This document shows positions 52,260 through 62,220 of a DNA stretch of 64,000 nt, in pieces; the stretch's first letter is position 1, and every line of letters begins with the position of its first letter. The DNA is from Sulfurospirillum barnesii SES-3 (GTDB taxonomy: Bacteria; Campylobacterota; Campylobacteria; Campylobacterales; Sulfurospirillaceae): assembly GCF_000265295.1 (NCBI RefSeq), contig NC_018002.1, forward strand, positions 1,550,001 through 1,614,000. Reading direction: 5' to 3'. The position numbers and the translations under genes are program-made. A model generated the notes under the pieces. It ran no database searches. It worked only from the letters and a program-made list of their open reading frames with translations, and was not told the origin of the DNA.

Positions 52260-54031
52260 GAAGCAATATTCCACGCTTTAATGCGTTGTTGGGCACTCCA
52301 CATCGCATGGTATTTTCCTTTTTGTCCAACCAAACTTTCATGCGTACCCTCTTCCACCAAATACCCTTCGTGGAAAACAAAAATCGTATCGGCACCGCTA
52401 ATGGTAGAGAGACGATGCGCAATAACGATAATGGTTTTATCATGCATCAACGCATCAATCGCCTTTTGTACTGCCACTTCACTTTGGGTATCAAGGGCTG
52501 CTGTTGGTTCATCTAAAATGACAATCGGCGCATTTTTCAAAATCGCTCGTGCGATGCTAATGCGTTGCCTCTCTCCCCCACTTAAACTTCCCCCAATGTC
52601 GCCAATAGGCGTATGATACCCCAACGGTAAACGAGCAATAAACTCATGGCAAAACGCCGCTTTTGCCGCCTCTTCCACCTCCGCATCCGTGGCATCAGCT
52701 CTACCCATTCGAATGTTGTTTAAAATTGTGTCGTCAAAAAGATACACATCCTGAAAGACCACAGAAAAATACTTCATTAACGCATCATTTTCCATCGTAC
52801 GAATGTCCGCTCCCCCAATGCGAATCACACCAGCTTGAGGATCAGCATAACGCATCAAAAGCTTTATCAGTGTGGTTTTACCAGAGCCTGAGGTTCCAAC
52901 AATGGCGTTTAGTGTACGCTCTTTAAAACACAAACTGACATTCTTCAGCGCTTTTTCACGCTCGCCTTGATAACTAAAATCTACATTTTCAACGTCAATA
53001 TCAAAGGTTCGAGGTACCTCATGCGGTTCTTTGCATTCTAAAGGTTTGGTGTTTAAAATAGATTTGATATGCAAAAATGCACTGTCCATCAAGTCAAACA
53101 TTGGGATTACACCCAAAAAGAGGGACAAGGGTTCACTCAAACGAGAGACGATAACCAACATTGCTGCTAAACTCGGAAGCGCTAAAAGACTCTCATCAAC
53201 CAAGTAACTCCCTGCACCTAAAAGCACCAAGAGCGTCACTTCAATCAAAATCCCCATAAGAAGCATCGGCAACGTCGAAACATCAATCCCCCTGCCTTGA
53301 ACACACTTTACATGTAAAATTGCTTCACTCAGATTTTGAGCATTTTTGCCTGTTTGATTAAGCGCACGAAGCACAGGAAGTCCTTGCACATACTCGATAA
53401 ATCCTGCTTCTAAACTTGCATTTGCTTCATTAAACTCACTCTTTTCAACAATGCTCGCACGGCGTTTCCACACATAAAGTGGAATCACCATTGGAATAAA
53501 ACAAAGCATCACCAAAGAGAGTCGCCATTCGATAAAAAAACTCACCACTAACACCACCAATGGCACAACGGTAATTTGCAAAAATAAAGAAGCAACCACA
53601 CCCATATGAATCACCGATTCATCAACATTGCTCGAAAAAATAGCGTTGAGTTCACCTGTTTTATACCGACTAAGCTCTTCTTGAGGCATGTTTCGAAGCG
53701 CACTTCCTAGCTTTGTACGCAAATCGTGCGTGACTTCAGCGATGTAACCTGAGTAGTCAAAATCATGCCCCATCCACTTCAAAACGCAAAAAAGAAGGCT
53801 AAAAAGTCCCATCCAAGCAAACCAAAAAAGTACATCACCCAGCACAAATGTCGGAGCAAAGAGTGCTTTCAGCAGAGGATAAAAAAGGCAAAAGGCAATG
53901 CCTTGTGCAATGAATGCTCCTGTAAAAAGAGCTAAACTGCGTTTATACCCACTGGCATAATCCCCTGCTAACTCAACAGAAAGAGCAAAGACTTTTTGAA
54001 GCGGTGCGTAATGCTGTTCCTTTTGACTCAT
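52256..54031 (-). CDS. ABC half-transporter of siderophore uptake (YbtQ/IrtB-like)
   Basis: A 591-residue membrane-ATPase fusion. Six helices in the N-terminal half, then ATPase: Walker A VGTSGSGKTT, signature LSGGERQRIS, Walker B IVILDEPTAALD and H-loop IIVIAHRLS. It has the architecture of exporters but, in YbtPQ and IrtAB, such pairs import ferric siderophores. ATG at 54031 with AAAGGAG overlaps the upstream half-transporter (ATGA), indicating a heterodimer. Confidence 0.88.
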   Translation of the reverse strand: MSQKEQHYAPLQKVFALSVELAGDYASGYKRSLALFTGAFIAQGIAFCLFYPLLKALFAPTFVLGDVLFWFAWMGLFSLLFCVLKWMGHDFDYSGYIAEVTHDLRTKLGSALRNMPQEELSRYKTGELNAIFSSNVDESVIHMGVVASLFLQITVVPLVVLVVSFFIEWRLSLVMLCFIPMVIPLYVWKRRASIVEKSEFNEANASLEAGFIEYVQGLPVLRALNQTGKNAQNLSEAILHVKCVQGRGIDVSTLPMLLMGILIEVTLLVLLGAGSYLVDESLLALPSLAAMLVIVSRLSEPLSLFLGVIPMFDLMDSAFLHIKSILNTKPLECKEPHEVPRTFDIDVENVDFSYQGEREKALKNVSLCFKERTLNAIVGTSGSGKTTLIKLLMRYADPQAGVIRIGGADIRTMENDALMKYFSVVFQDVYLFDDTILNNIRMGRADATDAEVEEAAKAAFCHEFIARLPLGYHTPIGDIGGSLSGGERQRISIARAILKNAPIVILDEPTAALDTQSEVAVQKAIDALMHDKTIIVIAHRLSTISGADTIFVFHEGYLVEEGTHESLVGQKGKYHAMWSAQQRIKAWNIAS

Positions 54032-55803
54032 GCAATCTCCTTTGCGGCACGTAAATCCCAATGTTGCGCTTTTTCGTAATTTGCCCAAAGCGAAGCATAA
54101 AGCCCTTGTTCAGCTAAAAGCGCTTCATGCTTTCCACTCTCCTTAATACGCCCCTCATCAAACACAATAATATGATCCACATCTTTAATCGTAGAGAGTC
54201 GATGCGCAATAATAATAACCGTCTTATTTCTTGTTAAATTGGCAAGCGCTTTAACAATTTCTTCTTCATTCTCAGGATCAGCAAACGCTGTCGCCTCATC
54301 TAAAACAACAATGGGCGCATTACGTAAAATGGCACGTGCAATGGTGAGACGTTGCTTTTGACCGCCTGAGAGCCTTGTACCTCTATCGCCTGCCAACGTA
54401 TCGTAGCCTTGAGGCAAACTCATAATAAAATCATGGATTTGCGCTGCTTTGGCTGCTTCTATGACCGCATCATCACTCGCCTGTGGATTTGCCATTTTGA
54501 TATTTGCTTTTAAGGTATTGTAAAACAAAAAAGTATCTTGAAAAACAAAGGAGACGTGCTCCATCAATACCTCAGCATCCATGCTTCGCACATCAACACC
54601 TCCCACTAAAATGCGCCCCTCATTGACATCCCAAAAACGAGGAATCAACTTTGCAACCGTACTTTTACCAGCACCTGATGGGCCAATAAGTGCGGTTACA
54701 CCACCTGCTGGCACTTCAAAACTAATGGATTGTAAGGCATAATGACCATTCTTTTCATAGCCAAAACTGACATTCTCAAACACAACACTCGCATCGTTTG
54801 GAATCAAAGTTTGAGCAGGATAAGATAATGGCGCAATGGAAAGTATCTCTTGAATGCGGTTGGCGGAAGCTTGCGATTTTTTGATGAAATTGCTCATCCA
54901 CATGAGGGGCATCATGGCATCTGCCATTCCTGTACTGATGAGCAAAGCAGCAATAAACGGCGCAAAGTTAAGAGAGTGGTTTGCAATAAAATAACTTCCC
55001 ACACCCCCAACGACCAATAGCGTTGGCATCGGACTTAAAATCATCATCCCAAATTTAGCAGACATCGCCGTCTCATCAATCCACGCTTTGAGGCACTCTT
55101 TGTAACGTAATAGGGCATTGCTATAGCGCTTAAACGAACTGCTTCCATCATCAAACGTTCTTACCACACCCATCGCTTGGACAAACTCAATCACAGAGCG
55201 ATTAATCTGCTCTTGCGAAGCATCATAGTTTTTGCGATGTTCGACGGAATCTTGCATCACAATGCCCATAATCGCACCGCCAATGACCAAAACAGCAATG
55301 CTTGCCAATGCCAAACGCCAATCAATGAACACAAGAGCTATCAAGGAAACAATCGGCGTAGCAATACTTTTACCAATCATCGGAGTGCTATCTGCCACAA
55401 AGGCGTGCAGGTTTTTAACATCATCTAAGAGCACTTTTTTCAGTGCTCCTGAGCCCGTACTAACAATATGCCCCAAAGGAATTTGTGCCAAATGCTCAAT
55501 CAGCCTCTTGCGCAAAATCTCTTCGAGCTTAAAGGCTCCGTGATGGGAAACTAAAAAGGCGTATTTAGAAAACCAAAACGAACCTATGGCAATCATGCCT
55601 AAAAGACTAAATGCTCCCCAAAAACTTACATGTAAACCTAAAAACAGCACGCTTTCATGCAAAGGTATATTCATCACATACGCCAAAAGTGCCATATCCA
55701 CCACCAACAACGCTCCTCCTAAAACAGAGAGGAGAATGGCTGTTTGTATCTCTTTTTGAACGGGAGCCATGATCGCCCATAGCCCCCTTTTTTCTTCTTG
55801 CAT
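54028..55803 (-). CDS. ABC half-transporter of siderophore uptake (YbtP/IrtA-like)
   Basis: The partner half-transporter, 591 residues. Six helices, then Walker A IGPSGAGKST, signature RLSGGQKQRLTIA, Walker B IVVLDEATAFADPENE. The phrase ATAFADPENE is characteristic of YbtP/YbtQ and related siderophore importers. It lies 11 bases after the TonB receptor stop and overlaps its partner gene. No N-terminal siderophore-interacting (SIP) domain is fused. Confidence 0.89.
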   Translation of the reverse strand: MQEEKRGLWAIMAPVQKEIQTAILLSVLGGALLVVDMALLAYVMNIPLHESVLFLGLHVSFWGAFSLLGMIAIGSFWFSKYAFLVSHHGAFKLEEILRKRLIEHLAQIPLGHIVSTGSGALKKVLLDDVKNLHAFVADSTPMIGKSIATPIVSLIALVFIDWRLALASIAVLVIGGAIMGIVMQDSVEHRKNYDASQEQINRSVIEFVQAMGVVRTFDDGSSSFKRYSNALLRYKECLKAWIDETAMSAKFGMMILSPMPTLLVVGGVGSYFIANHSLNFAPFIAALLISTGMADAMMPLMWMSNFIKKSQASANRIQEILSIAPLSYPAQTLIPNDASVVFENVSFGYEKNGHYALQSISFEVPAGGVTALIGPSGAGKSTVAKLIPRFWDVNEGRILVGGVDVRSMDAEVLMEHVSFVFQDTFLFYNTLKANIKMANPQASDDAVIEAAKAAQIHDFIMSLPQGYDTLAGDRGTRLSGGQKQRLTIARAILRNAPIVVLDEATAFADPENEEEIVKALANLTRNKTVIIIAHRLSTIKDVDHIIVFDEGRIKESGKHEALLAEQGLYASLWANYEKAQHWDLRAAKEIA

Positions 55804-55814
55804 TCATTTATCCT

Positions 55815-57902
55815 TTAAAAGCTATAACGAAAGCCAACACCAAAACGTCTAGGATCATTAAATCCAACCATCGCTAAGCCTGTTTTGGATTGGTAACTAC
55901 TGATGTATGACTCATCGGTGATATTATTAATAAAGCTATAAACATCCCACGCTTTAAATTTATACCCCAGCTTTGCATTGGAGATAATGGCGCCATCGGA
56001 GCGAATCATCTGGCTATTGGCACCATCGTAATAGCTCGTAGAGCCAATCGCATTAAAATCCACTCTTCCATACCATCCAGCAGTCGCAACATACGCAATG
56101 CCCATATTTGCCGTGTAGCGAGGTGTATTTTCGATGCGTTCTCCATCATAAGTTCTCGTTCCCGCATCGTAATCATCGTATTTAGCCTCAATCAAACCTA
56201 GCGCACCTGAGAGCTCAATATGTTGGCTTAGAAAATATTTACCCTCTAGCTCAACACCTTGCGAATGCGCTTTTTTGGCATTATCCGTAAGCCATACAGC
56301 ACCACCACCAGAAATTTTATAAATATGAATATCTTCTATGTTCATTCGAAAGACAGATGCGTTGAGCATATAATCATCGCCAACGTATTTTGCCCCCACT
56401 TCGTAATTAATGGAAGTTTGCGGATCAAAGCTGTTTTCTTCCATGCCACCACTGGTTGCAAAATAGTTAAAGCCTCCAGGCATATACCCTTTAGAAATGG
56501 AAGCGTATGTTGTTAAGGCATCATTGATTTTATAAGAGAGTGCCACTTTAGGGATAAAAGCATTCCATGTTTTTTCACCTTCAAAGGCATAATCAGGAAA
56601 TGCCATACCACCCCATGTTTGGGTGGTCACTAAATCAATCTCTTTTTTAATGCGCTGATAGCGTCCGCCTAGGGTTAATTCAAACTTTTCCCAAAAAGGA
56701 ATCATCACTTGCCCAAAGAGCGCTTGCGTTTGGCTATCGGTGGTAGAATCCGCATTGGCATCGTACACTGCGCCTCCTGACATGGCTTGTGCGCCATACG
56801 GTCCTTGTTCTCGTTTTTCTTTGTCAACATAGAGCCCACTCACCCATTTAAAAGCATCCGTTTGACCTGAAAATTTAAGCTCTTCTGTCCATGTTTCAAT
56901 CTCTGAGTAATTAAACTGCTTTAAACCATCTGAGGTGTTGTTGGCTTGAAAGTCCGCATCAAAATCACTCTCTAAATCAAGTTTTTTATGGGTGGTAGTA
57001 GATTCAACTTTGAAAGCATCAAAATCATAAGCAAGATTAAGGCTTTGCGCTTTAACTGCTGTTCTCTCAACCGTTGGAACATCAGAGCTAATGTGTTTAC
57101 CATCGTCTCTATCGACTCCAGAGAGGTTTCCCGTGGAATCGGTTGCAAAACCATTCATAAAATAATGTTTGGTGTAGGTATCACTTAGGCTTACTTTTCC
57201 AGAAAAACGCTCCGTGGGTTTCAAAAGCACAAAACCACTCATTTTACGATCACGCTTTTGATTGGCATCAGAATCCATGCCAGGATATTCATTCTCAATC
57301 CATCCATCATCGACTTTAAAAGTACCATTTATCCCTGCATAGAGTTTGTCTGCTATTAATGCACCGCTTGTATTAAAACTACTCTGCACCGTGTTGTAAT
57401 TGCCATACTCAGCCCCCACATTCCCATGCCATTCATTGCTTGGTTTTTTAGTGATGATATTCACAACTGCCCCTACGGCATCTTTACCATAAAGGGTTCC
57501 TTGAGGCCCTCGTAACACCTCAATTTGCGCTACATCGGCTAGAGAAGGATCAAAATCATAACGGTCATAATAGGGCACACCATCCACATAAATCACCACA
57601 GGATTATTATTGGTAAACATCGAGGTGTTCAGTCCTCTAAAGGAAATCGTAGAACCATTGGCAGCATTATTGATATACATATTAGGCACTTCTCTCATCG
57701 CATCGGCAACATTTTTAATGCCCTTTTCCTGAAGGGTCTCTTCATCAATGACGGTAATGCTTTGGGGAACGTCTTGAATATTTTCTTCTATTTTATTAGC
57801 ACTAACCGTAACACTCTCTAAGCTGTACGCTTCATTTGCCCCATACAGAAAACCGCTTGTTACGATGGAAACCATGGCAAAGGCCAAAACCTTTTTATTC
57901 AC
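55815..57902 (-). CDS. TonB-dependent siderophore receptor 4 (FyuA-like)
   Basis: A 695-residue receptor. Signal peptide and TonB box ESVTVSANK are followed by a plug with FRGLNTSMFTNNNPVVIYVDG and LRGPQGTLYGKDAVGAVVNI, the style of FyuA/pesticin receptors, and a barrel ending GVGFRYSF. It starts the receptor-ABC-ABC-MFS-MFS unit. A half Fur box (TGATAATGG on the minus strand, near 57962-57970) lies about 60 bases upstream. Confidence 0.88.
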   Translation of the reverse strand: MNKKVLAFAMVSIVTSGFLYGANEAYSLESVTVSANKIEENIQDVPQSITVIDEETLQEKGIKNVADAMREVPNMYINNAANGSTISFRGLNTSMFTNNNPVVIYVDGVPYYDRYDFDPSLADVAQIEVLRGPQGTLYGKDAVGAVVNIITKKPSNEWHGNVGAEYGNYNTVQSSFNTSGALIADKLYAGINGTFKVDDGWIENEYPGMDSDANQKRDRKMSGFVLLKPTERFSGKVSLSDTYTKHYFMNGFATDSTGNLSGVDRDDGKHISSDVPTVERTAVKAQSLNLAYDFDAFKVESTTTHKKLDLESDFDADFQANNTSDGLKQFNYSEIETWTEELKFSGQTDAFKWVSGLYVDKEKREQGPYGAQAMSGGAVYDANADSTTDSQTQALFGQVMIPFWEKFELTLGGRYQRIKKEIDLVTTQTWGGMAFPDYAFEGEKTWNAFIPKVALSYKINDALTTYASISKGYMPGGFNYFATSGGMEENSFDPQTSINYEVGAKYVGDDYMLNASVFRMNIEDIHIYKISGGGAVWLTDNAKKAHSQGVELEGKYFLSQHIELSGALGLIEAKYDDYDAGTRTYDGERIENTPRYTANMGIAYVATAGWYGRVDFNAIGSTSYYDGANSQMIRSDGAIISNAKLGYKFKAWDVYSFINNITDESYISSYQSKTGLAMVGFNDPRRFGVGFRYSF

Positions 57903-58027
57903 ACACTCCTCCTTAAAATAATACGCATTTTAAAAAGGCAATAGTACTCCATATTAAAAACCATTATCAATACGTTTTTAACGCTAAAGGGATTTTTTTG
58001 CGCCCGAAACGGATTTTTTACCATTTT

Positions 58028-60070
58028 TTAAAACCGATACGCAAAGGCTACACCTACACTACGAGGCTCACCAGCTCTAGCATACCAATTGGAATTAACC
58101 ACAAACGCACGAGTAATATATCCCTCATCAAAAAGGTTTTTCGCGTAGAGATACACATCAAATTTCTCTTGTTCATAACCGATTTTAACGTTTGTGACCC
58201 CATAACTTTGGGAGCGGGTATTGTCATTGTCCATATAAACTTTCCCAAAATAAGCATAATTTCCACCCACGTAATAGCCTCCCTCAAAACGGTAATTTGC
58301 TCCTACATTAAAGGTATAGCGTGGTACATTAATGACATAATTATCACTGTAATCACTCGCCCCTTTGGTGTACTCCTCATACGTCGCCTTGGTGTATCCA
58401 AAACCACTGAACAGATTCAATCCTTCCATCGGATTCATATGAAGTTCTATTTCAGCTCCCCTACTTGTTGCGGAAGAGGCATTGTCAATATACGCTACCC
58501 CATTACTTTGAGCAAGTTCGACTTGCATATCTTTCCAGTCAATATAAAAGAGTGCGGTACTTAATGAAAGTGTATCGCTGAGTTTGGATTTGATACCGAG
58601 TTCATAATTCCATGTAAATTCAGGCTCATAACTTTGACCCACGGTATCGGTGGTGTTAAAGCCACCGCTTCGAAAGCCTTTGGATACACTAAGATAAGGG
58701 CTAAACGCTTCGTATTTTTTATAGGCTAAAGAAAATTTTGGAAGCCATGCGTCAAAGGTTTCGCTGGCTGAACCGCTTTTATCCGTATAGCCAAACATAG
58801 AGAGCATGGTTCCACCTCTTTGTGTGTAGTCATCTTCTTTCTTTTCTCTATCGTAACGAAGCCCTAGTGTAGCGTGCAAACTGTTTTCAAAACGGTAGGT
58901 TGCTTCACTAAAAAGTGCTGTACCTAGTGTGTCAATTTTGCTTTTTTGCACTAGCGTTTCTAAAGGCATACCCATACCCATGTTCATAAAATTCATCGGT
59001 ATACGGTAGTCATGATTTTCTTGTTCTCTAAGAAGAAAAACGCCGTTAATCCATTGCAAACGCTCATTAGGTTTTGCAATAAAACGAAGCTCCTCAGAGA
59101 GTGACTTGACCTCTTTATCGGTATAAAGCCTTGTTAAATCCACCGTCGTAAAATCAAGATCGTTATTGGCAATATACTGCTCTTTTTTAGCTGACGTAAT
59201 GGAGATGATTTTGAGCGTATCGCTGTAGGTGTAATCACTCTTTACATGTAAATCATGAAGCTCTTTATTGGTATCGCCTAGATAGTCCACCTCAATGTTT
59301 TTGCGTATGGTATTGCTTGTCCAAGGAGCAAATTGCGCATAGTAAGGCGAATCACTTTTTTGGTAGTTATAAGCGATGGTCACATTTAATGCGTCATTGA
59401 CGTTAGTATAAAGTTTCAAGCGTGCGTCGATGTTTTTTTCTTCACCAACGTCATTACCTTTGAGCGTATCTTTAAAATAACCATTACTATGTTCGTACCG
59501 TAACGCCGCACGTAGCACCGTCGTATCGCTTAGCGGTTGGTTTACGATCGCATGCGAACTGATCGTATTAAAACTGCCATACTCCATCCCTACTTCAGCA
59601 CTTGGCACAAATGAAGGTGCTTTGGTCACGACATTCACGATGCCAGCTTCAGAATTGCGTCCATACAGTGTCCCTTGCGGACCTTTAAGCACTTCAATAT
59701 GATCGATGTCTAAAAAGTTCATATCCAAAGCACTGTAATAAACATCATCCACGTAAAATCCCACCGCAGGCGTTCCAATCATTCCAGAAGTGACTCCTCG
59801 CATAGACGCAAATGTCGATGCCGTAGCAGGACCTGTCTCAACGATCAAAAAATTGGACGTCATGCTTTGCAAGCCAATCGAATCTTTAATTAAAAAATCA
59901 TTCACCTGATCGGAACTCACCACACTCACACTTGAGGGCAATTCCAAAAGCGTGCTTGAACCCATCTTATCAGCACTTAAGACAATTTCATCCAACCGTC
60001 TCTCTTCTGCCAACACACCTGTATTAAGCCCTAAAGTAACGGCCATACTTAACGCTATGGTTTTACGCAT
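58028..60070 (-). CDS. TonB-dependent siderophore receptor 5 (FyuA-like)
   Basis: A 680-residue receptor of the same class as receptor 4. TonB box LDEIVLSADK, plug with VGFYVDDVYYSALDMNFLDID and LKGPQGTLYGRNSEAGIVNVV, and barrel ending GVAFAYRF. It is 125 bases upstream of receptor 4 on the same strand and divergent from the AraC gene at 60181, a place typical for a receptor controlled by that activator. AGGAG precedes the ATG. Confidence 0.88.
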   Translation of the reverse strand: MRKTIALSMAVTLGLNTGVLAEERRLDEIVLSADKMGSSTLLELPSSVSVVSSDQVNDFLIKDSIGLQSMTSNFLIVETGPATASTFASMRGVTSGMIGTPAVGFYVDDVYYSALDMNFLDIDHIEVLKGPQGTLYGRNSEAGIVNVVTKAPSFVPSAEVGMEYGSFNTISSHAIVNQPLSDTTVLRAALRYEHSNGYFKDTLKGNDVGEEKNIDARLKLYTNVNDALNVTIAYNYQKSDSPYYAQFAPWTSNTIRKNIEVDYLGDTNKELHDLHVKSDYTYSDTLKIISITSAKKEQYIANNDLDFTTVDLTRLYTDKEVKSLSEELRFIAKPNERLQWINGVFLLREQENHDYRIPMNFMNMGMGMPLETLVQKSKIDTLGTALFSEATYRFENSLHATLGLRYDREKKEDDYTQRGGTMLSMFGYTDKSGSASETFDAWLPKFSLAYKKYEAFSPYLSVSKGFRSGGFNTTDTVGQSYEPEFTWNYELGIKSKLSDTLSLSTALFYIDWKDMQVELAQSNGVAYIDNASSATSRGAEIELHMNPMEGLNLFSGFGYTKATYEEYTKGASDYSDNYVINVPRYTFNVGANYRFEGGYYVGGNYAYFGKVYMDNDNTRSQSYGVTNVKIGYEQEKFDVYLYAKNLFDEGYITRAFVVNSNWYARAGEPRSVGVAFAYRF

Positions 60071-60118
60071 TTTCTCTCCTAAGCTTTCCTAAATAAAATT
60101 TGCGTTATTCTATTTTTT

Positions 60119-60135
60119 TTGATAGAGAATATCAA
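60119..60135. promoter_or_regulatory. Palindromic operator between receptor 5 and the AraC gene
   Basis: TTGATA-GAGAA-TATCAA is a perfect 6-5-6 inverted repeat in the 110-base gap between divergent genes. Its spacing differs from the 7-3-7 sites, so it may be a Fur variant or a different regulator's site. Confidence 0.5.
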
Positions 60136-60180
60136 TATATTTTTTATGCTAAAACAACGCTTTTTTATGAGGAAGCAACA

Positions 60181-61143
60181 ATGTGTAATACTTTGGACTT
60201 ACCATCTTTCAATCTCTTTCATCAAACACCATCGCCTCATTCAGCCTCCTTATTAGAACCCTACGCAACAGGTTCAATTCGCCCTCTTGTTTTAGAAGAA
60301 GGATTAATGCTTTGCCATTTTGATCTTCTGCCAAAAGAGAGACTCTGCTTACACAATGAATTTGAACAACCCTTGTTGATGTTTGCAGCATTTACGCAAG
60401 GTGGTATTCATTACCAACACCATGATTTTCATCTTCAACAAACCTTTGATACAAACCGTCTCTACTCTGTGCTCTTAAACAAAGAAAATGGACAAAGTTA
60501 TTATGAAAAAGAACGTCTAAGTTGTTCGTTTAACCTTATGCTCTCCCCTTCATTTTTATCTAACATGTTGGAAGAAGAAAGGCATCCTTTGTCCCATTTA
60601 CTTGAAAAATTAGAACAAAAACCGTTCTTTGAGATTTTAAGTGAAATACCCATGAGCCAAAAAATGCTTACACACATCAAAATGCTAAGCCATCTTAATG
60701 CTAAAGATCCTCTAAACCTTTTTCTGCTCAAATCTAACGTCTATGAACTGCTCTATGAATGGCTTAGCCCTCTTTGCAAACACGATAAAACACCCTATAC
60801 GATTCCTGAAATTGAATGCTTTTATACACATAAAGTTGCTGGTTATATTCACGAAAACCTCTTAGAGCCTCTAAGCCTTGAAGAACTGTGCCGTATCGCT
60901 AAAACCAATGCAACAAAACTCCAACGCAATTTCAAGCACCTTTTTCATCAAAGCCTTTTTAACTACATCAGTACTCACCGTTTAGAGCATGCCAAAAATT
61001 TACTTGAACAAGGAGAAATGGATATAAACGATGTTGCAAAAACTATCGGTTATGCCCATCAAAGCAACTTTACAAGCGCATTTGCAAAGTATTTTGGATA
61101 TACACCCAAAAGCGTTTTAAAACAGAAAACATTTTACATGTAA
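60181..61143 (+). CDS. AraC-family regulator 1 (YbtA-like)
   Basis: A 320-residue activator. The N-terminal ligand domain is unrecognised; the C-terminal two-helix AraC domain reads LSLEELCRIAKTNATKLQRNFKHLFHQS and MDINDVAKTIGYAHQSNFTSAFAKYFGYTP. YbtA-type regulators sense the ferric siderophore and turn on receptor genes, which fits its divergent place. ATG at 60181 with GAGGAAG is preferred over an ATG at 60100. The stop codon lies inside a TTACATGTAA copy (coding Y-M-stop). Confidence 0.85.
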   Translation: MCNTLDLPSFNLFHQTPSPHSASLLEPYATGSIRPLVLEEGLMLCHFDLLPKERLCLHNEFEQPLLMFAAFTQGGIHYQHHDFHLQQTFDTNRLYSVLLNKENGQSYYEKERLSCSFNLMLSPSFLSNMLEEERHPLSHLLEKLEQKPFFEILSEIPMSQKMLTHIKMLSHLNAKDPLNLFLLKSNVYELLYEWLSPLCKHDKTPYTIPEIECFYTHKVAGYIHENLLEPLSLEELCRIAKTNATKLQRNFKHLFHQSLFNYISTHRLEHAKNLLEQGEMDINDVAKTIGYAHQSNFTSAFAKYFGYTPKSVLKQKTFYM

Positions 61144-61201
61144 AAAGAAATCCTGTGGCTATTCATCCTTTTTACCTACAACAATACTCTAAGGATTTAC
61201 G

Positions 61202-62185
61202 ATGTCTATCACCCTTACAAACCATGATTTTTTAGAAATAGCCCCCGAACTCTTTTCCACCCATTCACCTAGAAAAATAGGCAATGCTAAGGTGTTAGAG
61301 GAGTTTGGAAATATTCATTTTAGCTATTTCAATACAGGCAATGGCATCGCTTATGGCTCATTTGATGGCTATTTTAACGACGAGGTTCATCTACATTCGT
61401 GGGAGATGGAAGAGCAATCCTTCCTCTATTTTAACGCAGGAGAAACGCTTCATTTTAAATCCATCAGTGATAATCGTACCTTTGATATTCAACCTAAAAG
61501 TATGATGCAAGGGTTCATTCAAAAGGGTCTGCGTTCATTAGGATTTTATGAGAAAAACAAACACTATTCAAGCCACTCCATTGTCATTTCCCGTGAGCTT
61601 GTTGAATCCTTTTCAAAAGAAACAATGCTCGCCCATCCGCTTTCCTCAGCTCAACACATGTTTCAAATAGATGATTACGCACAGATGATGCACGCACAAA
61701 AAATCCTTTTAAATCAAATACAAAACAAACATATCTTTCAAGGAAAACTGCAAGAGCTTTTTGTAGAGTCTAAACTGCTCGAATTGGTCTATTGTACGTT
61801 TCAAAAACCCTATTTACATGTAAAAGAAAACTTCTCTTTGGATGATTATAAAGCATTACATAAAGCCAAAGAAATAGTACTCAATAATCTTATAACACCT
61901 CCCTCACTCAAAGAGTTATCTCACCTTTGCGCACTCAATGAATTTAAACTCAAGAAAGGATTTAAAGTACTCTTTGGAACAACCGTATATGGAATGCTTC
62001 ATGCCCACCGCCTAGCAGAAGCAAAGAATCTTCTCGAGCATAATGACATGAGTGTACAAGAAGCAGCTTTACATGTAGGCTACAAAAGCCTCAGTCACTT
62101 TAGCAAAGCCTTTAAAGAGTGCTATGGGATTTTCCCGATTCAACTTAAAAAAGAGCGCAAATATTTTTACAATACGTCTTTATAA
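61202..62185 (+). CDS. AraC-family regulator 2
   Basis: A 327-residue AraC protein. N-terminal ligand region contains WEMEEQSFLYFNAGETLHF; the C-terminal DNA-binding part reads SLKELSHLCALNEFKLKKGFKVLFGTT and MSVQEAALHVGYKSLSHFSKAFKECYGIFP. It resembles regulator 1 in the DNA-binding half only modestly. It follows by 58 bases on the same strand. Each regulator may serve one of the two receptors. It contains one exact TTACATGTAA (61814) and one near copy (62065 region). Confidence 0.85.
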   Translation: MSITLTNHDFLEIAPELFSTHSPRKIGNAKVLEEFGNIHFSYFNTGNGIAYGSFDGYFNDEVHLHSWEMEEQSFLYFNAGETLHFKSISDNRTFDIQPKSMMQGFIQKGLRSLGFYEKNKHYSSHSIVISRELVESFSKETMLAHPLSSAQHMFQIDDYAQMMHAQKILLNQIQNKHIFQGKLQELFVESKLLELVYCTFQKPYLHVKENFSLDDYKALHKAKEIVLNNLITPPSLKELSHLCALNEFKLKKGFKVLFGTTVYGMLHAHRLAEAKNLLEHNDMSVQEAALHVGYKSLSHFSKAFKECYGIFPIQLKKERKYFYNTSL

Positions 62186-62187
62186 AA

Positions 62188-62213
62188 AGCGTCTACATTG
62201 ACATGTAAACGCT
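62188..62213 (+). terminator. Hairpin between AraC regulator 2 and the SapC-family gene
   Basis: AGCGTCTACAT (62188-62198), 4-base loop, ATGTAAACGCT (62203-62213): 11-bp stem with one mismatch, 3 bases after the AraC stop and 8 before the convergent SapC gene end. Its core is a degenerate copy of the TTACATGTAA motif. Confidence 0.55.
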
Positions 62214-62220
62214 AATAAGC

